From Planctomycetota bacterium (GTDB lineage: Bacteria; Planctomycetota; Planctomycetia; Planctomycetales; Planctomycetaceae): a stretch of 47,604 nt of DNA. The stretch's first letter is position 1, and each line of letters begins with the position of its first letter. This document shows positions 1 to 8,233 of the stretch, piece after piece. Location: NCBI GenBank assembly GCA_014584345.1, contig JACTNB010000012.1:1-47604 (forward strand), written 5' to 3'. Made by a program: the position numbers and the translations under genes. The notes under the pieces were generated by a model that had not been told where the DNA came from, made no database searches, and saw only the letters and a program-made list of their open reading frames with translations.

Positions 1-26
1 GCCGGTTTGCCGCGAACGATTTCCAT
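1..26 (-). CDS. Possible 5' end of a gene leaving the window (partial)
   Basis: On the minus strand an ATG at 26 is preceded by a Shine-Dalgarno-like AAAGGA and opens a frame that runs off the left edge (MEIVRGKP...). Only eight complete codons are visible, so neither the family nor the reality of the gene can be judged. It would be transcribed divergently from the DUF1571 gene. Confidence 0.2.
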
Positions 27-636
27 CGTCCTTTGCGCCCCCGCAACTTAATGCGAGTGCGAAAAAAAGACGAACCCACCGGTCAGTCATCGAGTGAATG
101 ACCGGGCGTTCGTGCCTTGCGGAAGGGAATAATACCGCGCTGCGAAAAAACGTCAACCGTCCGCCTGTCGAAAATTTGAAGATTTCAAGAATGCCCTCCT
201 CCCCCGTGGATCCGGATGGAGCGGGCTGCGGTGAACCCATACTGGCGGGGGTGGAGTGGCCGATGGACACCTGGTTTGCAGGATACGTGGTCGAACCTCC
301 TGGCCTGGATTTCAGCCTTGGTGAAAAATGTTGTTTCCAAAAAGCATGCTGCCCTATACAATTCGTGCAATGTACGGCTCTCCATTCAGGAAGAGCTGCT
401 TCCGTGGCCCTCCTTACCCGAGATTGCCCGCATTCGCCGGGAGCCCATGTGGATGGGACTTGTTGAAAATGGGTAAGGTGGGGTGTTTTAGGGGGTTTGT
501 TTTCAAAAAATCGATTGCCGCGAGAATAAGGGTAAGGGATATACCGGTTGTTGCGTCGATACCGGTTGCAACCCGAGTCATGCAGTGTTTTGCGTTTGAC
601 GCTGTCGAAGACGAAATCGATCTATGGAGGTTCCCT
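27..636. other. Upstream region without a supportable gene
   Basis: I see no convincing gene in this 610-base stretch. Open frames of 60-130 codons exist on both strands but show no recognisable domain, and the longest one is merely an upstream extension of the DUF1571 frame without a ribosome site. The 3' part (541-573) carries a spaced direct repeat and a palindrome that may be regulatory. Confidence 0.5.
541..573. repeat. 10-bp direct repeat and overlapping palindrome upstream of the DUF1571 gene
   Basis: ATACCGGTTG occurs at 541-550 and again at 559-568, exactly 18 bp apart. The second copy runs into the perfect palindrome GGTTGCAACC (564-573). Spacing near two helical turns and the position about 65-95 bp before the start at 637 would suit an operator, but this is inference only. 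Confidence 0.35.
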
Positions 637-1458
637 GTGATTTCGATTCAGAAATCTGTCCTGCCCTGTCTGAACTTTTCGGTCTGGGGACGAACTCTCT
701 GCGGCATTATGATCGTTTCCGGCTGCCTTACTTCGTCGTTGGCCTGGGGGCAGGCGAAGCGAGAAATCCCCGAGAACCATCCCTATGTGCCGGTCCTCAA
801 GCTGGCCTATGCCGCCCAAGCGGCGATTGGGGAAGTCAAGGATTACCAGGGGGTGCTCACCAAACGCGAACTGATTGGTAAAAAACTGCAGACCCATCAG
901 ATGGAAATCAAGGTTCGGCACGAACCTTTCAGTGTGTATCTGAAGTTCCGTGAACCGTTTGCCGGCCGCGAAGTGCTGTATGTCGCGGGGAAAAACAACA
1001 ATCAGATGTTGGCGCACGAGGGGTCGGGTCTATCGTCGCTGATTGGTACCATTTCCCTCCCGTTGGATTCCCGGGAAGCGATGAAGGACAACAAGTATCC
1101 GATCAACATGATCGGCATGAAAAACATGATCGACAAGATGATCGAAACCTGGGAGTTCGAGACGCAATTCGGGGAATGCGACGTGAAGTACTACCCCAAT
1201 GCACAACTGGGAAACGTGCCTTGCCGAGTGGTCGAAACCTCGCATCCCACGCCACGTCGGCAATTCCGCTTCAGCCTGGTTCGGCTGTATATTGATCGCG
1301 AGACAAATCTGCCGATCCGCTGCGAATGTTTCGGGTTTCCAATGACGGCAGACGAATCGGCCCCGCTGGTCGAGGAGTACACCTACACCAGCCTGCGAAT
1401 CAACATTGGCCTGCGCGACTTCGACTTCGATCGCACGAATCCCAGCTATCAGTTCTAG
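637..1458 (+). CDS. Secreted DUF1571 domain protein
   Basis: A 273-residue exported protein of unknown function. I place the start at the GTG at 637 because TGGAGG lies just upstream and because the next ~36 residues then form a signal peptide (basic start, hydrophobic core around residues 20-35 ending near SSLAWGQ). An in-frame ATG at 328 would add 103 residues with no domain. The mature part carries the DUF1571 pattern: a conserved block on the cost of a lipid-like or envelope substrate is not visible, but phrases such as VKDYQGVLTKRE, VYLKFREPFAGREVLY and LYIDRETNLPIRCE are typical of this family, which is common in planctomycetes and distantly resembles LolA/outer-membrane sorting folds (family knowledge, weak). 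It stands alone; an IS remnant begins immediately after the stop codon. Confidence 0.8.
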   Translation: MISIQKSVLPCLNFSVWGRTLCGIMIVSGCLTSSLAWGQAKREIPENHPYVPVLKLAYAAQAAIGEVKDYQGVLTKRELIGKKLQTHQMEIKVRHEPFSVYLKFREPFAGREVLYVAGKNNNQMLAHEGSGLSSLIGTISLPLDSREAMKDNKYPINMIGMKNMIDKMIETWEFETQFGECDVKYYPNAQLGNVPCRVVETSHPTPRRQFRFSLVRLYIDRETNLPIRCECFGFPMTADESAPLVEEYTYTSLRINIGLRDFDFDRTNPSYQF

Positions 1459-1680
1459 TGGACTTCCCCAACCATAGTGGGTAACTGATCGAGAGTGTGA
1501 ACTCTCGGAGGGGAGTCGACCATGTCGGGATCGTCGAAGTCTGGAAAATCAACGCGGCGTTATTCTGAAGAATTGATGCGAGATGCCGTGGGGTTGGTCG
1601 CCGAGCAGGTTTACTCCATGGCCGATGTAGCCCGCGGCCTGGGTGTGCATTTTAACCTGATTCCTTATTGGCGGCTCGTT
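1459..1680 (+). pseudogene. Left end and truncated orfA of an IS3-type insertion sequence
   Basis: A frame starting with ATG at 1522 after GGAGGGG encodes about 52 residues typical of the helix-turn-helix of IS3-family OrfA (RRYSEELMRDAVGLVAEQ, then a second helix ARGLGVHFNLIPYWR). The reading frame then loses homology near 1677 where a different, oppositely oriented element begins. TGGACTTCCCC directly after the DUF1571 stop (1459 onward) may be the left terminal repeat. No orfB (DDE) part is present, so the element is dead. Identification as IS3-type is from the HTH pattern only. Confidence 0.65.
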
Positions 1681-1681
1681 T

Positions 1682-1924
1682 TTATGCTTGACGGCGCCGC
1701 CGCGATTCACGGGCCAACGCGCAGCGGCGCTCCCGTTCTCGCAGAATCGGCAGGATTCCCACCAGTTCGGTTCCGCTCGACAGCAAGCTGAACCGATACT
1801 TGCTCGGCCGATAGCCGGTGTGCAGGTACCTCAGCATTGCACCGATGATTGTTGTGTACAACTGCGTCAACAGTCCTTGCGGCGAATGGCTGATCAGATG
1901 GTTGAAGTTCGCAATGGTTTTGAA
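1682..1924 (-). pseudogene. C-terminal remnant of an IS4-type transposase
   Basis: Reading the minus strand from a TGA at about 1925 to the TAA at 1682 gives about 80 residues (FKTIANFNHLISHSPQGLLT, then QLYTTIIGAMLRYLHTGYRP) that match the helical tail that follows the catalytic glutamate in IS4-family DDE transposases. The catalytic DDE part is absent and the frame is closed upstream by a stop, so this is a fragment. It abuts the IS3-type orfA remnant on the opposite strand, suggesting one element inserted into or next to the other before both decayed. Confidence 0.6.
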
Positions 1925-2423
1925 TCATCGAGGCACTTAGCACATTCGCTCACGGAACCGATCTGGAGTGAGCCGACGAAGCTGTCGATGCCCTTCAGCA
2001 GTTTGGCAACAATGCGGTTCTTGCTTTGGCCGACGCTTCGAGCGATGTCCTGAAAGCCCACTCTAAGTGGGACGGCGACACCACGGCGGCTCTTCCAGCA
2101 GCAATCTGTGCCCTCGATGATCCTGGCCGAGTGCGTGGAGAGTGATGACTCGGCGACCCGTGCCTGACCGCATGGAGGCTCTCGGGGCTTCGAAATGTGT
2201 CATCAGATGCCTTTCCCAATTGCAACAGATGCTCGACGACTCAGACGAGTTCGTCGAAGTCAGCTATCCTGTTTTACAGACCCGAGTGAGAGATCCGGGC
2301 TAGTCACCCGAAAGATGTGGATTTTTCTGCGGAAGCCTTGCAATCTGAAATCGGCCTGTTAATCTGACAGACGTTTGAGAGTAAGAACGTTTGATCGTCC
2401 CGGTTTTTACAAGGTAACCTCGC
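1925..2423. other. Degenerate intergenic stretch after the IS remnants
   Basis: About 500 bases without a supportable gene. A short plus-strand open frame (about 1973-2144, no start codon needed, some 57 codons, Ala/Asp-rich) looks protein-like but is closed upstream by TGA and I cannot assign it. The region probably consists of decayed mobile DNA plus the promoter of the DUF1559 gene. Confidence 0.4.
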
Positions 2424-3500
2424 ATGCCCCCCCAAACCCGTCGGAAATCAGCAGGCAAGAGCCATACGGGTTTTACGCTGATCGAATTGCTCGTGACTAT
2501 CGCCATTATTGGCGTACTCGTCGCCTTGCTGCTCCCCGCCGTGCAGCAAGCTCGTGAAGCTGCACGCCGAGCGCAGTGCAAGAGCCATTTCAAGCAACTC
2601 GGCATCGCTCTTCACAACTACGAAAGTACCCATAAGACGTTTCCGCCAAATCTGATCCCCGGTGGGCGTCCCGGCTCCCCCGGATACGTCGGATACTTTC
2701 AGGGGAACTGGGGAGTTATGGCTTACCTGACACCCTTCTTGGAACAAACGGCTGTTTACGACTTGCTCAATCTTGAATCGCCGACATACGCCAATGTCGG
2801 GGGGTCGTGGATCATTCCCGATCCTAACAACCGCATGGCCGCTTCAACCGTTGTGCCGCTTTATCTGTGTCCTTCGGACTCCTCTCGTAAAGTCTCCACC
2901 AACTGGGGGGTGACGGAGGGAATCGGTCCCACGAATTACTGTGCCAATATGGGGACGGGATTGGCCCCAGCGGGCGGGGCGCAGAATGGATCACCGTACA
3001 ATGCCGACGGAGTGTTCTTTGCCGACTCGCGCATTCGATTCGCTGACCTCACGGATGGCAGTAGCAACACGGCAGCCATGTCTGAAAGTCTACTGGGGGA
3101 GGGGGCGACGACCTCGGGAGTCACTCCGCCCGGCTCCGAAAAGAAAGTCTACAAGAATCTTCCGTTCGGACAGGACATCAGCGATGCCAACTGTGTGGCA
3201 GCCACGACGTGGAACCAGTCTGATCCGAGGCAGTTCTCGTGGTATTCCGGTGAAATTCGCTGTGCCTCTTACAACCATTACTATGGACCTAACAGCAAGT
3301 CTTACGATTGCGTGGCCAATGCCCCGGCCAGCGAAGGGTACATCGCATCGGGTTGGAAAGCGGCTCGAAGTAATCATCCGGGCGGTGTGAATTTACTTCT
3401 TTGTGACGGTGCAGTGCGGTTCATCAGCGACAGTGTTGACCTCGGCGTTTGGCGCAGTTTGGCAACTCGCTCCGGTGGAGAGGTTGTGGGCGAGTTCTGA
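2424..3500 (+). CDS. DUF1559 prepilin-type protein
   Basis: A 358-residue protein of the large planctomycete DUF1559 family, with an N-terminal type IV pilin/pseudopilin signal: after a basic leader, G16-F17-T-L-I-E21 gives the prepilin peptidase site (cleavage after G16, conserved E at position 5 of the mature protein), followed by a hydrophobic helix to about residue 44 and the AREAARRAQC block. The C-terminal part has the family hallmarks DGSSNTAAMSESLLGEG and NHPGGVNLLLCDGAVRF. It is inferred to be an envelope or surface pseudopilin-like protein; its substrate or role is unknown. Planctomycetes carry dozens of paralogues, often beside unrelated genes, so its proximity to the downstream dioxygenase gene (65 bp) need not be functional. 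AAGGTAAC precedes the ATG. Confidence 0.92.
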   Translation: MPPQTRRKSAGKSHTGFTLIELLVTIAIIGVLVALLLPAVQQAREAARRAQCKSHFKQLGIALHNYESTHKTFPPNLIPGGRPGSPGYVGYFQGNWGVMAYLTPFLEQTAVYDLLNLESPTYANVGGSWIIPDPNNRMAASTVVPLYLCPSDSSRKVSTNWGVTEGIGPTNYCANMGTGLAPAGGAQNGSPYNADGVFFADSRIRFADLTDGSSNTAAMSESLLGEGATTSGVTPPGSEKKVYKNLPFGQDISDANCVAATTWNQSDPRQFSWYSGEIRCASYNHYYGPNSKSYDCVANAPASEGYIASGWKAARSNHPGGVNLLLCDGAVRFISDSVDLGVWRSLATRSGGEVVGEF

Positions 3501-3565
3501 TCATTTCATGATCTCTGAAACACACGACATAGGGGCAAAACACAAGTGCAGTCGTTGGAGGATTT

Positions 3566-4351
3566 ATGGGTGACACGGAAACACTTCGCACGCTTGACGA
3601 GCAGAGCTTTCTTCAATGGAAGCGGGACGGCTATATCATCATCCGTAGCCTGTTTGGCCCGGGGGAAATAGCAGCCTTATCTGACGAGGCGTGGAAGCTC
3701 ACCTACCAACGAGATCTGATCGACAAACGAAACCTCCGTTGTCGTTTCCAGCAAACGCACGATGGCTCGGAGTGCCTGTGGGAGACGTTTGACCCGGTGA
3801 TTGATCTTAGTCCTCTTTGCGAGCAACTTGCCTTTGATTCTCGGCTGTTTGACGTTTTACACGACCTCTACGGCGAACCTGCCTGTCTATTCAAGGACAA
3901 GCTGATCTTCAAGCAACCGGGCACGAAAGGGTACGAACTTCATCAGGATTGGATTTCGTGGCCGGGATTTCCCAGAAGCTTCCTGACCGTCCTGATTCCT
4001 GTTGATGCCGCCTATGAGCGGAACGGCTGCACCGAAGTATTTCCTGGTTATCACCACAACGGTTCGTTATCCGCCGAGGATGGAGAATACCACCAGCTCT
4101 CCGTTGACCTGGTTGACGAATCCGCAGGGGTGAAATTGGTTCTCGATCCGGGTGACGTAGCCATCTTTGATGGATTCACGCCCCACCGTTCTGGTCCCAA
4201 TCTGTCAGACTCATGGAGGCGGCAGTTGTACTTGAGTTACAACGCTTTCTCCGATGGGGGCAACCAGCGGGAGGCTCACTACGAGCAGTTTCGTGAATAT
4301 CTCAAGAAGCGATATGCCGAGCATGACCTCGTTGATACTTATTTTCGGTGA
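3566..4351 (+). CDS. Phytanoyl-CoA dioxygenase family (PhyH/PhnY-like) Fe(II)/2OG oxygenase
   Basis: A 261-residue non-haem iron, 2-oxoglutarate-dependent dioxygenase. The iron-binding triad is visible as H126-x-D128 in GYELHQDWISW and a distal H207 in TPHRSGPN; R218/R219 in SDSWRRQ is placed to bind 2-oxoglutarate. The stretch LFKDKLIFKQPG before the HxD resembles 2-aminoethylphosphonate dioxygenase (PhnY) and related PhyH enzymes more than phytanoyl-CoA hydroxylase itself. The actual substrate cannot be read from the sequence. A strong GGAGG lies 6-8 bases before the ATG. The MFS gene starts within a few bases of the stop and the ArsI-like fusion follows, so the three are almost certainly one transcript; a hydroxylation step on a small exported or imported organic acid, phosphonate or organoarsenical is inferred. 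Confidence 0.85.
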   Translation: MGDTETLRTLDEQSFLQWKRDGYIIIRSLFGPGEIAALSDEAWKLTYQRDLIDKRNLRCRFQQTHDGSECLWETFDPVIDLSPLCEQLAFDSRLFDVLHDLYGEPACLFKDKLIFKQPGTKGYELHQDWISWPGFPRSFLTVLIPVDAAYERNGCTEVFPGYHHNGSLSAEDGEYHQLSVDLVDESAGVKLVLDPGDVAIFDGFTPHRSGPNLSDSWRRQLYLSYNAFSDGGNQREAHYEQFREYLKKRYAEHDLVDTYFR

Positions 4352-4357
4352 AATGTG

Positions 4358-5617
4358 ATGTCCGAAGCGACGATACTCAATCCCGTTGAGGCGCGATCTC
4401 GCTCGGTGAACGTTTACGGCTGGGTCATGGTGGGCGTAGCGGCGGTGGCGATGGTCGCCACGTTGCCGGGGCGCACGCATGGCTTGGGCATGATTACCGA
4501 ACGGCTCTTGGCCGATCCTCAACTGAATTTGTCCCGCACGGGATATGGCCAAATGAATTTCTGGGCCACTCTGCTCGGAGCCTTTTTCTGCCTCGGAATT
4601 GGCTCTTGCATTGACCGCTTCGGAATTCGAAGGACGCTGGCGGTTGTGATGGTGGGCCTCGGCGTTGTCGTTTTGGCCATGACGATGACAAGCTCACCGT
4701 CGATCCTCTTTGTGACTATCATGCTGACCAGAGGATTCGGGCAAAGTGCTTTGTCGGTGGTCAGCATCGCCATTGTCGGAAAATGGTTCGACCGGAACGT
4801 CAGCTTTCCGATGGCGGTCTATTCGATTCTGATGGCTGGTGGATTCATCGCTGCCGCACTGATCGGAAGAAATTACGCCGATCTGGATTGGCGAGCGTTT
4901 TGGTCGGCAATGGGCTGGGCTGTTCTTGGGCTGGCCGTGGTGCTGACGGTGATTGCTCGTGATCGCACCCCATCTGCTGCCGAGACTTCATCTGAAGTGG
5001 GCAATGTGCCGGGAAATGACTATACCCACGGGGAAGCCATGAGGACTCCCATGTTTTGGGTGTGTTCTCTGAGCATTTCTCTTTACGGAATGATCGTGGC
5101 CGGAATTTCTCTGTTCAATGAATCCATCCTGGTCGATCAGGGATTTCGAAAAGAGGTCTACTACGAATCGCTGGCTTTGGGAACTGGCATAGGTGTCGTC
5201 GCCAAGATGTGTGCAGGTTTATTGGGGATCTACTGGCCCGTGAACCGTCTACTCAGTGTGGCATTGATGTTGTTGGCAGGGTCGCTGGTGTGGTTGACGC
5301 AGTTGGCGAGCTATCAGGATGTTGTCGGCTACGTTATCGTCAGTGCGCTCGCCGGTGGAATGCTGACGGTGTTGTTCTTCTCCGCATGGCCTGACCTTTA
5401 TGGACGGGCACATCTCGGTAAGATTCAAGGCATTGCCCAGATGATGACGGTCCTCGCCTCGGCCATAGGGCCATTGATCTTTGCCCAAACTCGCGAACTT
5501 GCTGGTTCCTACCACCCATTACTGTGGGTTCTCTCGGCGTGTGCCGCCCTCACTGCTGTCATCGCATGGCTGACTCCCTCTCCCCGAAAGCAACCGCAAA
5601 TCTCAGGAGACGTATAA
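4358..5617 (+). CDS. Major facilitator superfamily transporter
   Basis: About 419 residues with 12 predicted membrane helices. The N half has the MFS signature between helices 2 and 3 (GSCIDRFGIRR) and the first helices resemble monocarboxylate-porter-like/oxalate-formate antiporter MFS proteins (YGWVMVGVAAVAMVATLPGR). The central cytoplasmic loop is around residues 205-230. Two starts are possible, GTG at 4355 and ATG at 4358; GGTGA, overlapping the stop of the preceding gene, is best spaced for the ATG, so translational coupling is likely. It ends one base before the next ATG. Given the neighbours it probably moves the substrate or product of the dioxygenase and the VOC-domain enzyme. It is not ArsJ by any visible feature, and no GAPDH-like partner is present. 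Confidence 0.85.
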   Translation: MSEATILNPVEARSRSVNVYGWVMVGVAAVAMVATLPGRTHGLGMITERLLADPQLNLSRTGYGQMNFWATLLGAFFCLGIGSCIDRFGIRRTLAVVMVGLGVVVLAMTMTSSPSILFVTIMLTRGFGQSALSVVSIAIVGKWFDRNVSFPMAVYSILMAGGFIAAALIGRNYADLDWRAFWSAMGWAVLGLAVVLTVIARDRTPSAAETSSEVGNVPGNDYTHGEAMRTPMFWVCSLSISLYGMIVAGISLFNESILVDQGFRKEVYYESLALGTGIGVVAKMCAGLLGIYWPVNRLLSVALMLLAGSLVWLTQLASYQDVVGYVIVSALAGGMLTVLFFSAWPDLYGRAHLGKIQGIAQMMTVLASAIGPLIFAQTRELAGSYHPLLWVLSACAALTAVIAWLTPSPRKQPQISGDV

Positions 5618-5618
5618 C

Positions 5619-6713
5619 ATGTCGCACTCACTGTCTGAAAGTCCGGTTACGTTCCACATCTCGATGAACGTTTCGGACATTGACCGATCCGTTGAATTTT
5701 TTAGCAAGGTGTTTGGGATCAGTCCGAGTAAGCACCGGGAGGATTACGCCAAGTTTGAGCTAACCAATCCACCGATCACGTTTTCCCTTGAACCCGTCTC
5801 TCCTGCGGAACGGGGGGCGTTAAATCACGTCGGGTTCAAGTTTCAGTCGTCCAAAGAACTGGTCGAACTCCAACGCTGTTTAGAGATGGCGGGGCTTCGC
5901 AGCGAACGGGAAGAGGGAGTCGAGTGCTGCTACTCCAAGCAAACGAAGTTTTGGCTGCATGACCCGGACGGAACACTTTGGGAGATGTACGTTCTTGAAG
6001 GCGACCTCGAACATCGAGGTGCCGGCCAGAACGCTGAGGCGGTGATGGGAAGTGACTACGGCAAGGCTTCCCTGCAGGTGGTGTCACTCCCCTGCTCGAT
6101 GGATAATGGCACTCCGAAGACTCACAACTGGTCGCATCGACTTGGAAACCCATTGGTAATTCCTGACGAGATTCCTCCTGAGTCGCTCGATGAAATCGCT
6201 TTGCAGGGGTCGTTCAACGGCGAAGCGACATTGCCGCAAATTGGTCCCTTCGTCAAAGAAGTCGCTGACCGTTTGAAACCGGGAGGACGGCTTGCGATCC
6301 ATTGCCTGACCTCTGACCGGCACGTTGAGGATGTTCCCCAGTTGCCCGGCCCTGCCTCGGTGGTGAAATCCGTCCCCTGTCTTGACAGTTTAGTCAACCA
6401 TTTGGAGGAAGCAGGCTTTGAGGCGATCCGGCTCACGAAATACGGCAGCCGAGCGTGCTTCACCGCGGGTGAAGCCGAATTGCGGGAAACCATGCTCGAA
6501 GCTTTGAAGCCCAAGTCCGCAGCCGAGGAACGCCTTACGGTGCTTTACCGAGGACCATTTCCCGCACTGAAACTGGACGACGGCACAACGATGCACCGGG
6601 GCAAGCGAACTGAGCTTCCTCGGCAAGTCGTCGAGCAGTTGATGTCCTCGGCGGTACGAGACTCCTTCACCGTCATCGAAACCGCCACTTCTCCGGTATC
6701 TTGCAGCGGCTAG
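5619..6713 (+). CDS. ArsI/CadI-type VOC domain fused to a methyltransferase-like C-terminal region
   Basis: A 364-residue two-part protein. Residues about 10-130 are a vicinal-oxygen-chelate domain of the ArsI/CadI type: metal ligands are likely H13, H70 (LNHVGF) and E122 (WEMYV), and the adjacent cysteines C103-C104 in VECCYSKQTKFWL match the vicinal pair that binds trivalent organoarsenicals in ArsI C-As lyases. After a ~40-residue linker, residues about 185-355 resemble the back half of a SAM methyltransferase (VADRLKPGGRLAIHC, then a HLEEAGFEAI helix-strand) and end with LYRGPFPALKLDDGTTMHRG, a pattern I associate with the tail of arsenite methyltransferase-like proteins. The SAM-binding glycine motif I is missing, so methyl transfer is doubtful. 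AGGAGA inside the MFS 3' end is its ribosome site. A role in organoarsenical chemistry is inferred. Confidence 0.75.
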   Translation: MSHSLSESPVTFHISMNVSDIDRSVEFFSKVFGISPSKHREDYAKFELTNPPITFSLEPVSPAERGALNHVGFKFQSSKELVELQRCLEMAGLRSEREEGVECCYSKQTKFWLHDPDGTLWEMYVLEGDLEHRGAGQNAEAVMGSDYGKASLQVVSLPCSMDNGTPKTHNWSHRLGNPLVIPDEIPPESLDEIALQGSFNGEATLPQIGPFVKEVADRLKPGGRLAIHCLTSDRHVEDVPQLPGPASVVKSVPCLDSLVNHLEEAGFEAIRLTKYGSRACFTAGEAELRETMLEALKPKSAAEERLTVLYRGPFPALKLDDGTTMHRGKRTELPRQVVEQLMSSAVRDSFTVIETATSPVSCSG

Positions 6714-6917
6714 AGCAATCTTCCGGGCCGCCTTGCAAAGAATCTTGTTGCAGTCTGCGGGAATCGGCAGGGAAAGTTATCATTGAGAGTGCTCGTATGA
6801 GCAGAAGCGATTTCATTCACCCCCGATTCTTCGGTATATGAGACTTGGAATGCTAAGCAGGGCGGAGTGGTTTCATCGCCAATCAAGTTCTCATGGAAGA
6901 GGGTATCGCCTCCACAA
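6714..6917. other. Convergent intergenic region
   Basis: About 200 bases between two converging genes. I see only a weak GCTC-GTAT-GAGC hairpin without a T tract and no gene. Confidence 0.4.
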
Positions 6918-8180
6918 CTACTCGCCGTCAGCTTTCCAGCGAAAGACACTGACTGCGTTCAGTTCCCGAACGATCACGTCCTCTCCGCTAACAGCGATGT
7001 GCGCCCACGCTTCGTCGTCGCTCACTTTTCGTTCGTCGAGAAGTTCGATCTCTCTCGGATTTGCTCTTAGAAGCAGAAGCAAACCTCGCTCATCCAGAGC
7101 GAGGATCAGATCATTGTGTGCGACCATGCTGCAATACTTGCCGAATGGCGCGGAGGTCCATTTGCGTTCGCCTGTACGAAGGTCAATACAGGTGAATCGC
7201 TGGTTTTGCAGATGCATGTAAGCGTGGTCGTTGATGACGACCGGAGTGGACATGTACCCTTGGGCGTTGTTGCTCCACGTTTCGGCGCAGGCGAATTTTT
7301 CATCCGACTTAGACACGCCGAACAGCCACGATTTGTTCTGGTAGGAACTTGTAAAGACGCCATCTCCAACCGGCACGGGGGTCAAGATGTTCATGCCTCG
7401 AAAACTCGGTACTTCCTGTTCCCACAAGACATCGCCGTTTTCGGGATCGACCCCGGCAAGCTTCTGACGAGTCTGCACGAGGATTTGGCGTTTCCCTGCG
7501 AGAGTTGCCACGACTGGCGACGAAAAGGCGCTGCCCATCATGCCTCCGTCATCCTTCAACACACGCCAGACGATCTGGCCGGTGTGTTTGTCGAGCTTCA
7601 TGAACGAGGAGCCGGCTTGGACATACAGCCATTCGCCATCGAGCAAGGGTGAACTGGCGAATCCGAATGCAGGTAACGGCGTCTTGAGTTGCTCGACGAA
7701 ATCCACTCGCCATTGCTGTTCACCAGTCTGTGCATTCAGTGATACCAGAACGTCTCGCATTCCGGCGACAAACAGACTTTTTCCATCGAATGCAGGTGTG
7801 GATCGAATCCAACTTCCATTCGAAGCGGCGAAGAACGGCACTGTCATGGCGCCGAGCCATTTGGCTTTCCAAAGTTCCTTGCCGTTCCTGCGATCCAGTG
7901 CATAGACAACCTCAAACTCCTTGTTTTCCGTCCCGGTTACGAATACCGCTGACTCGGAGACGACAGGACCGGAATAACTGGGGGGGAGTTCGACTCGCCA
8001 AGTCCTTTTCAGCACCTTCTCGTCCAAGGTTGTTGGCCAAGCTCGTCCTTCGATCAAACCGTTACGTTGCGGTCCTCGCCACTGATTCCAGACGGGCAAC
8101 TTTTCCTGTCCGACGAGCGACGATTGGCAGAAAAATGCGATCAATGCGACCAACGAGCCGCTGAGGACATGCTTTATCAT
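6918..8180 (-). CDS. Exported PQQ-like beta-propeller repeat protein
   Basis: A 420-residue secreted beta-propeller of the BamB/PQQ-enzyme-repeat type. The start at 8180 (MIKHVLSG...) is chosen over an ATG 11 codons upstream because AAAGGAAAGG precedes it and it gives a clean signal peptide ending near SSLVGQ. Blade signatures G-x-x-x-W recur: NGKELWKAKW, TGEQQWRVDF, TGQIVWRVL, NGDVLWEQEV and TGERKWTSAP. The opening NQWRGPQRNG motif is the usual start of planctomycete PQQ-propeller proteins. No PQQ-dehydrogenase active-site residues are evident, so a binding or scaffold role at the cell envelope is more likely than catalysis. It lies 53 bp downstream of the DUF1990 gene on the same strand and probably shares its promoter. 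Confidence 0.88.
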   Translation of the reverse strand: MIKHVLSGSLVALIAFFCQSSLVGQEKLPVWNQWRGPQRNGLIEGRAWPTTLDEKVLKRTWRVELPPSYSGPVVSESAVFVTGTENKEFEVVYALDRRNGKELWKAKWLGAMTVPFFAASNGSWIRSTPAFDGKSLFVAGMRDVLVSLNAQTGEQQWRVDFVEQLKTPLPAFGFASSPLLDGEWLYVQAGSSFMKLDKHTGQIVWRVLKDDGGMMGSAFSSPVVATLAGKRQILVQTRQKLAGVDPENGDVLWEQEVPSFRGMNILTPVPVGDGVFTSSYQNKSWLFGVSKSDEKFACAETWSNNAQGYMSTPVVINDHAYMHLQNQRFTCIDLRTGERKWTSAPFGKYCSMVAHNDLILALDERGLLLLLRANPREIELLDERKVSDDEAWAHIAVSGEDVIVRELNAVSVFRWKADGE

Positions 8181-8233
8181 GTTGACCTTTCCTTTTGTTA
8201 TTCCAGAATCCACTTTTTACTCTTGAATCTCAG

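Noticed and set aside
216..476. 86-codon plus-strand frame in the left region
   Set aside because: No recognisable features or ribosome site; overlaps other equally long meaningless frames.
328..636. N-terminal extension of the DUF1571 protein from ATG 328
   Set aside because: No ribosome site, no conserved residues, and it would bury the signal peptide.
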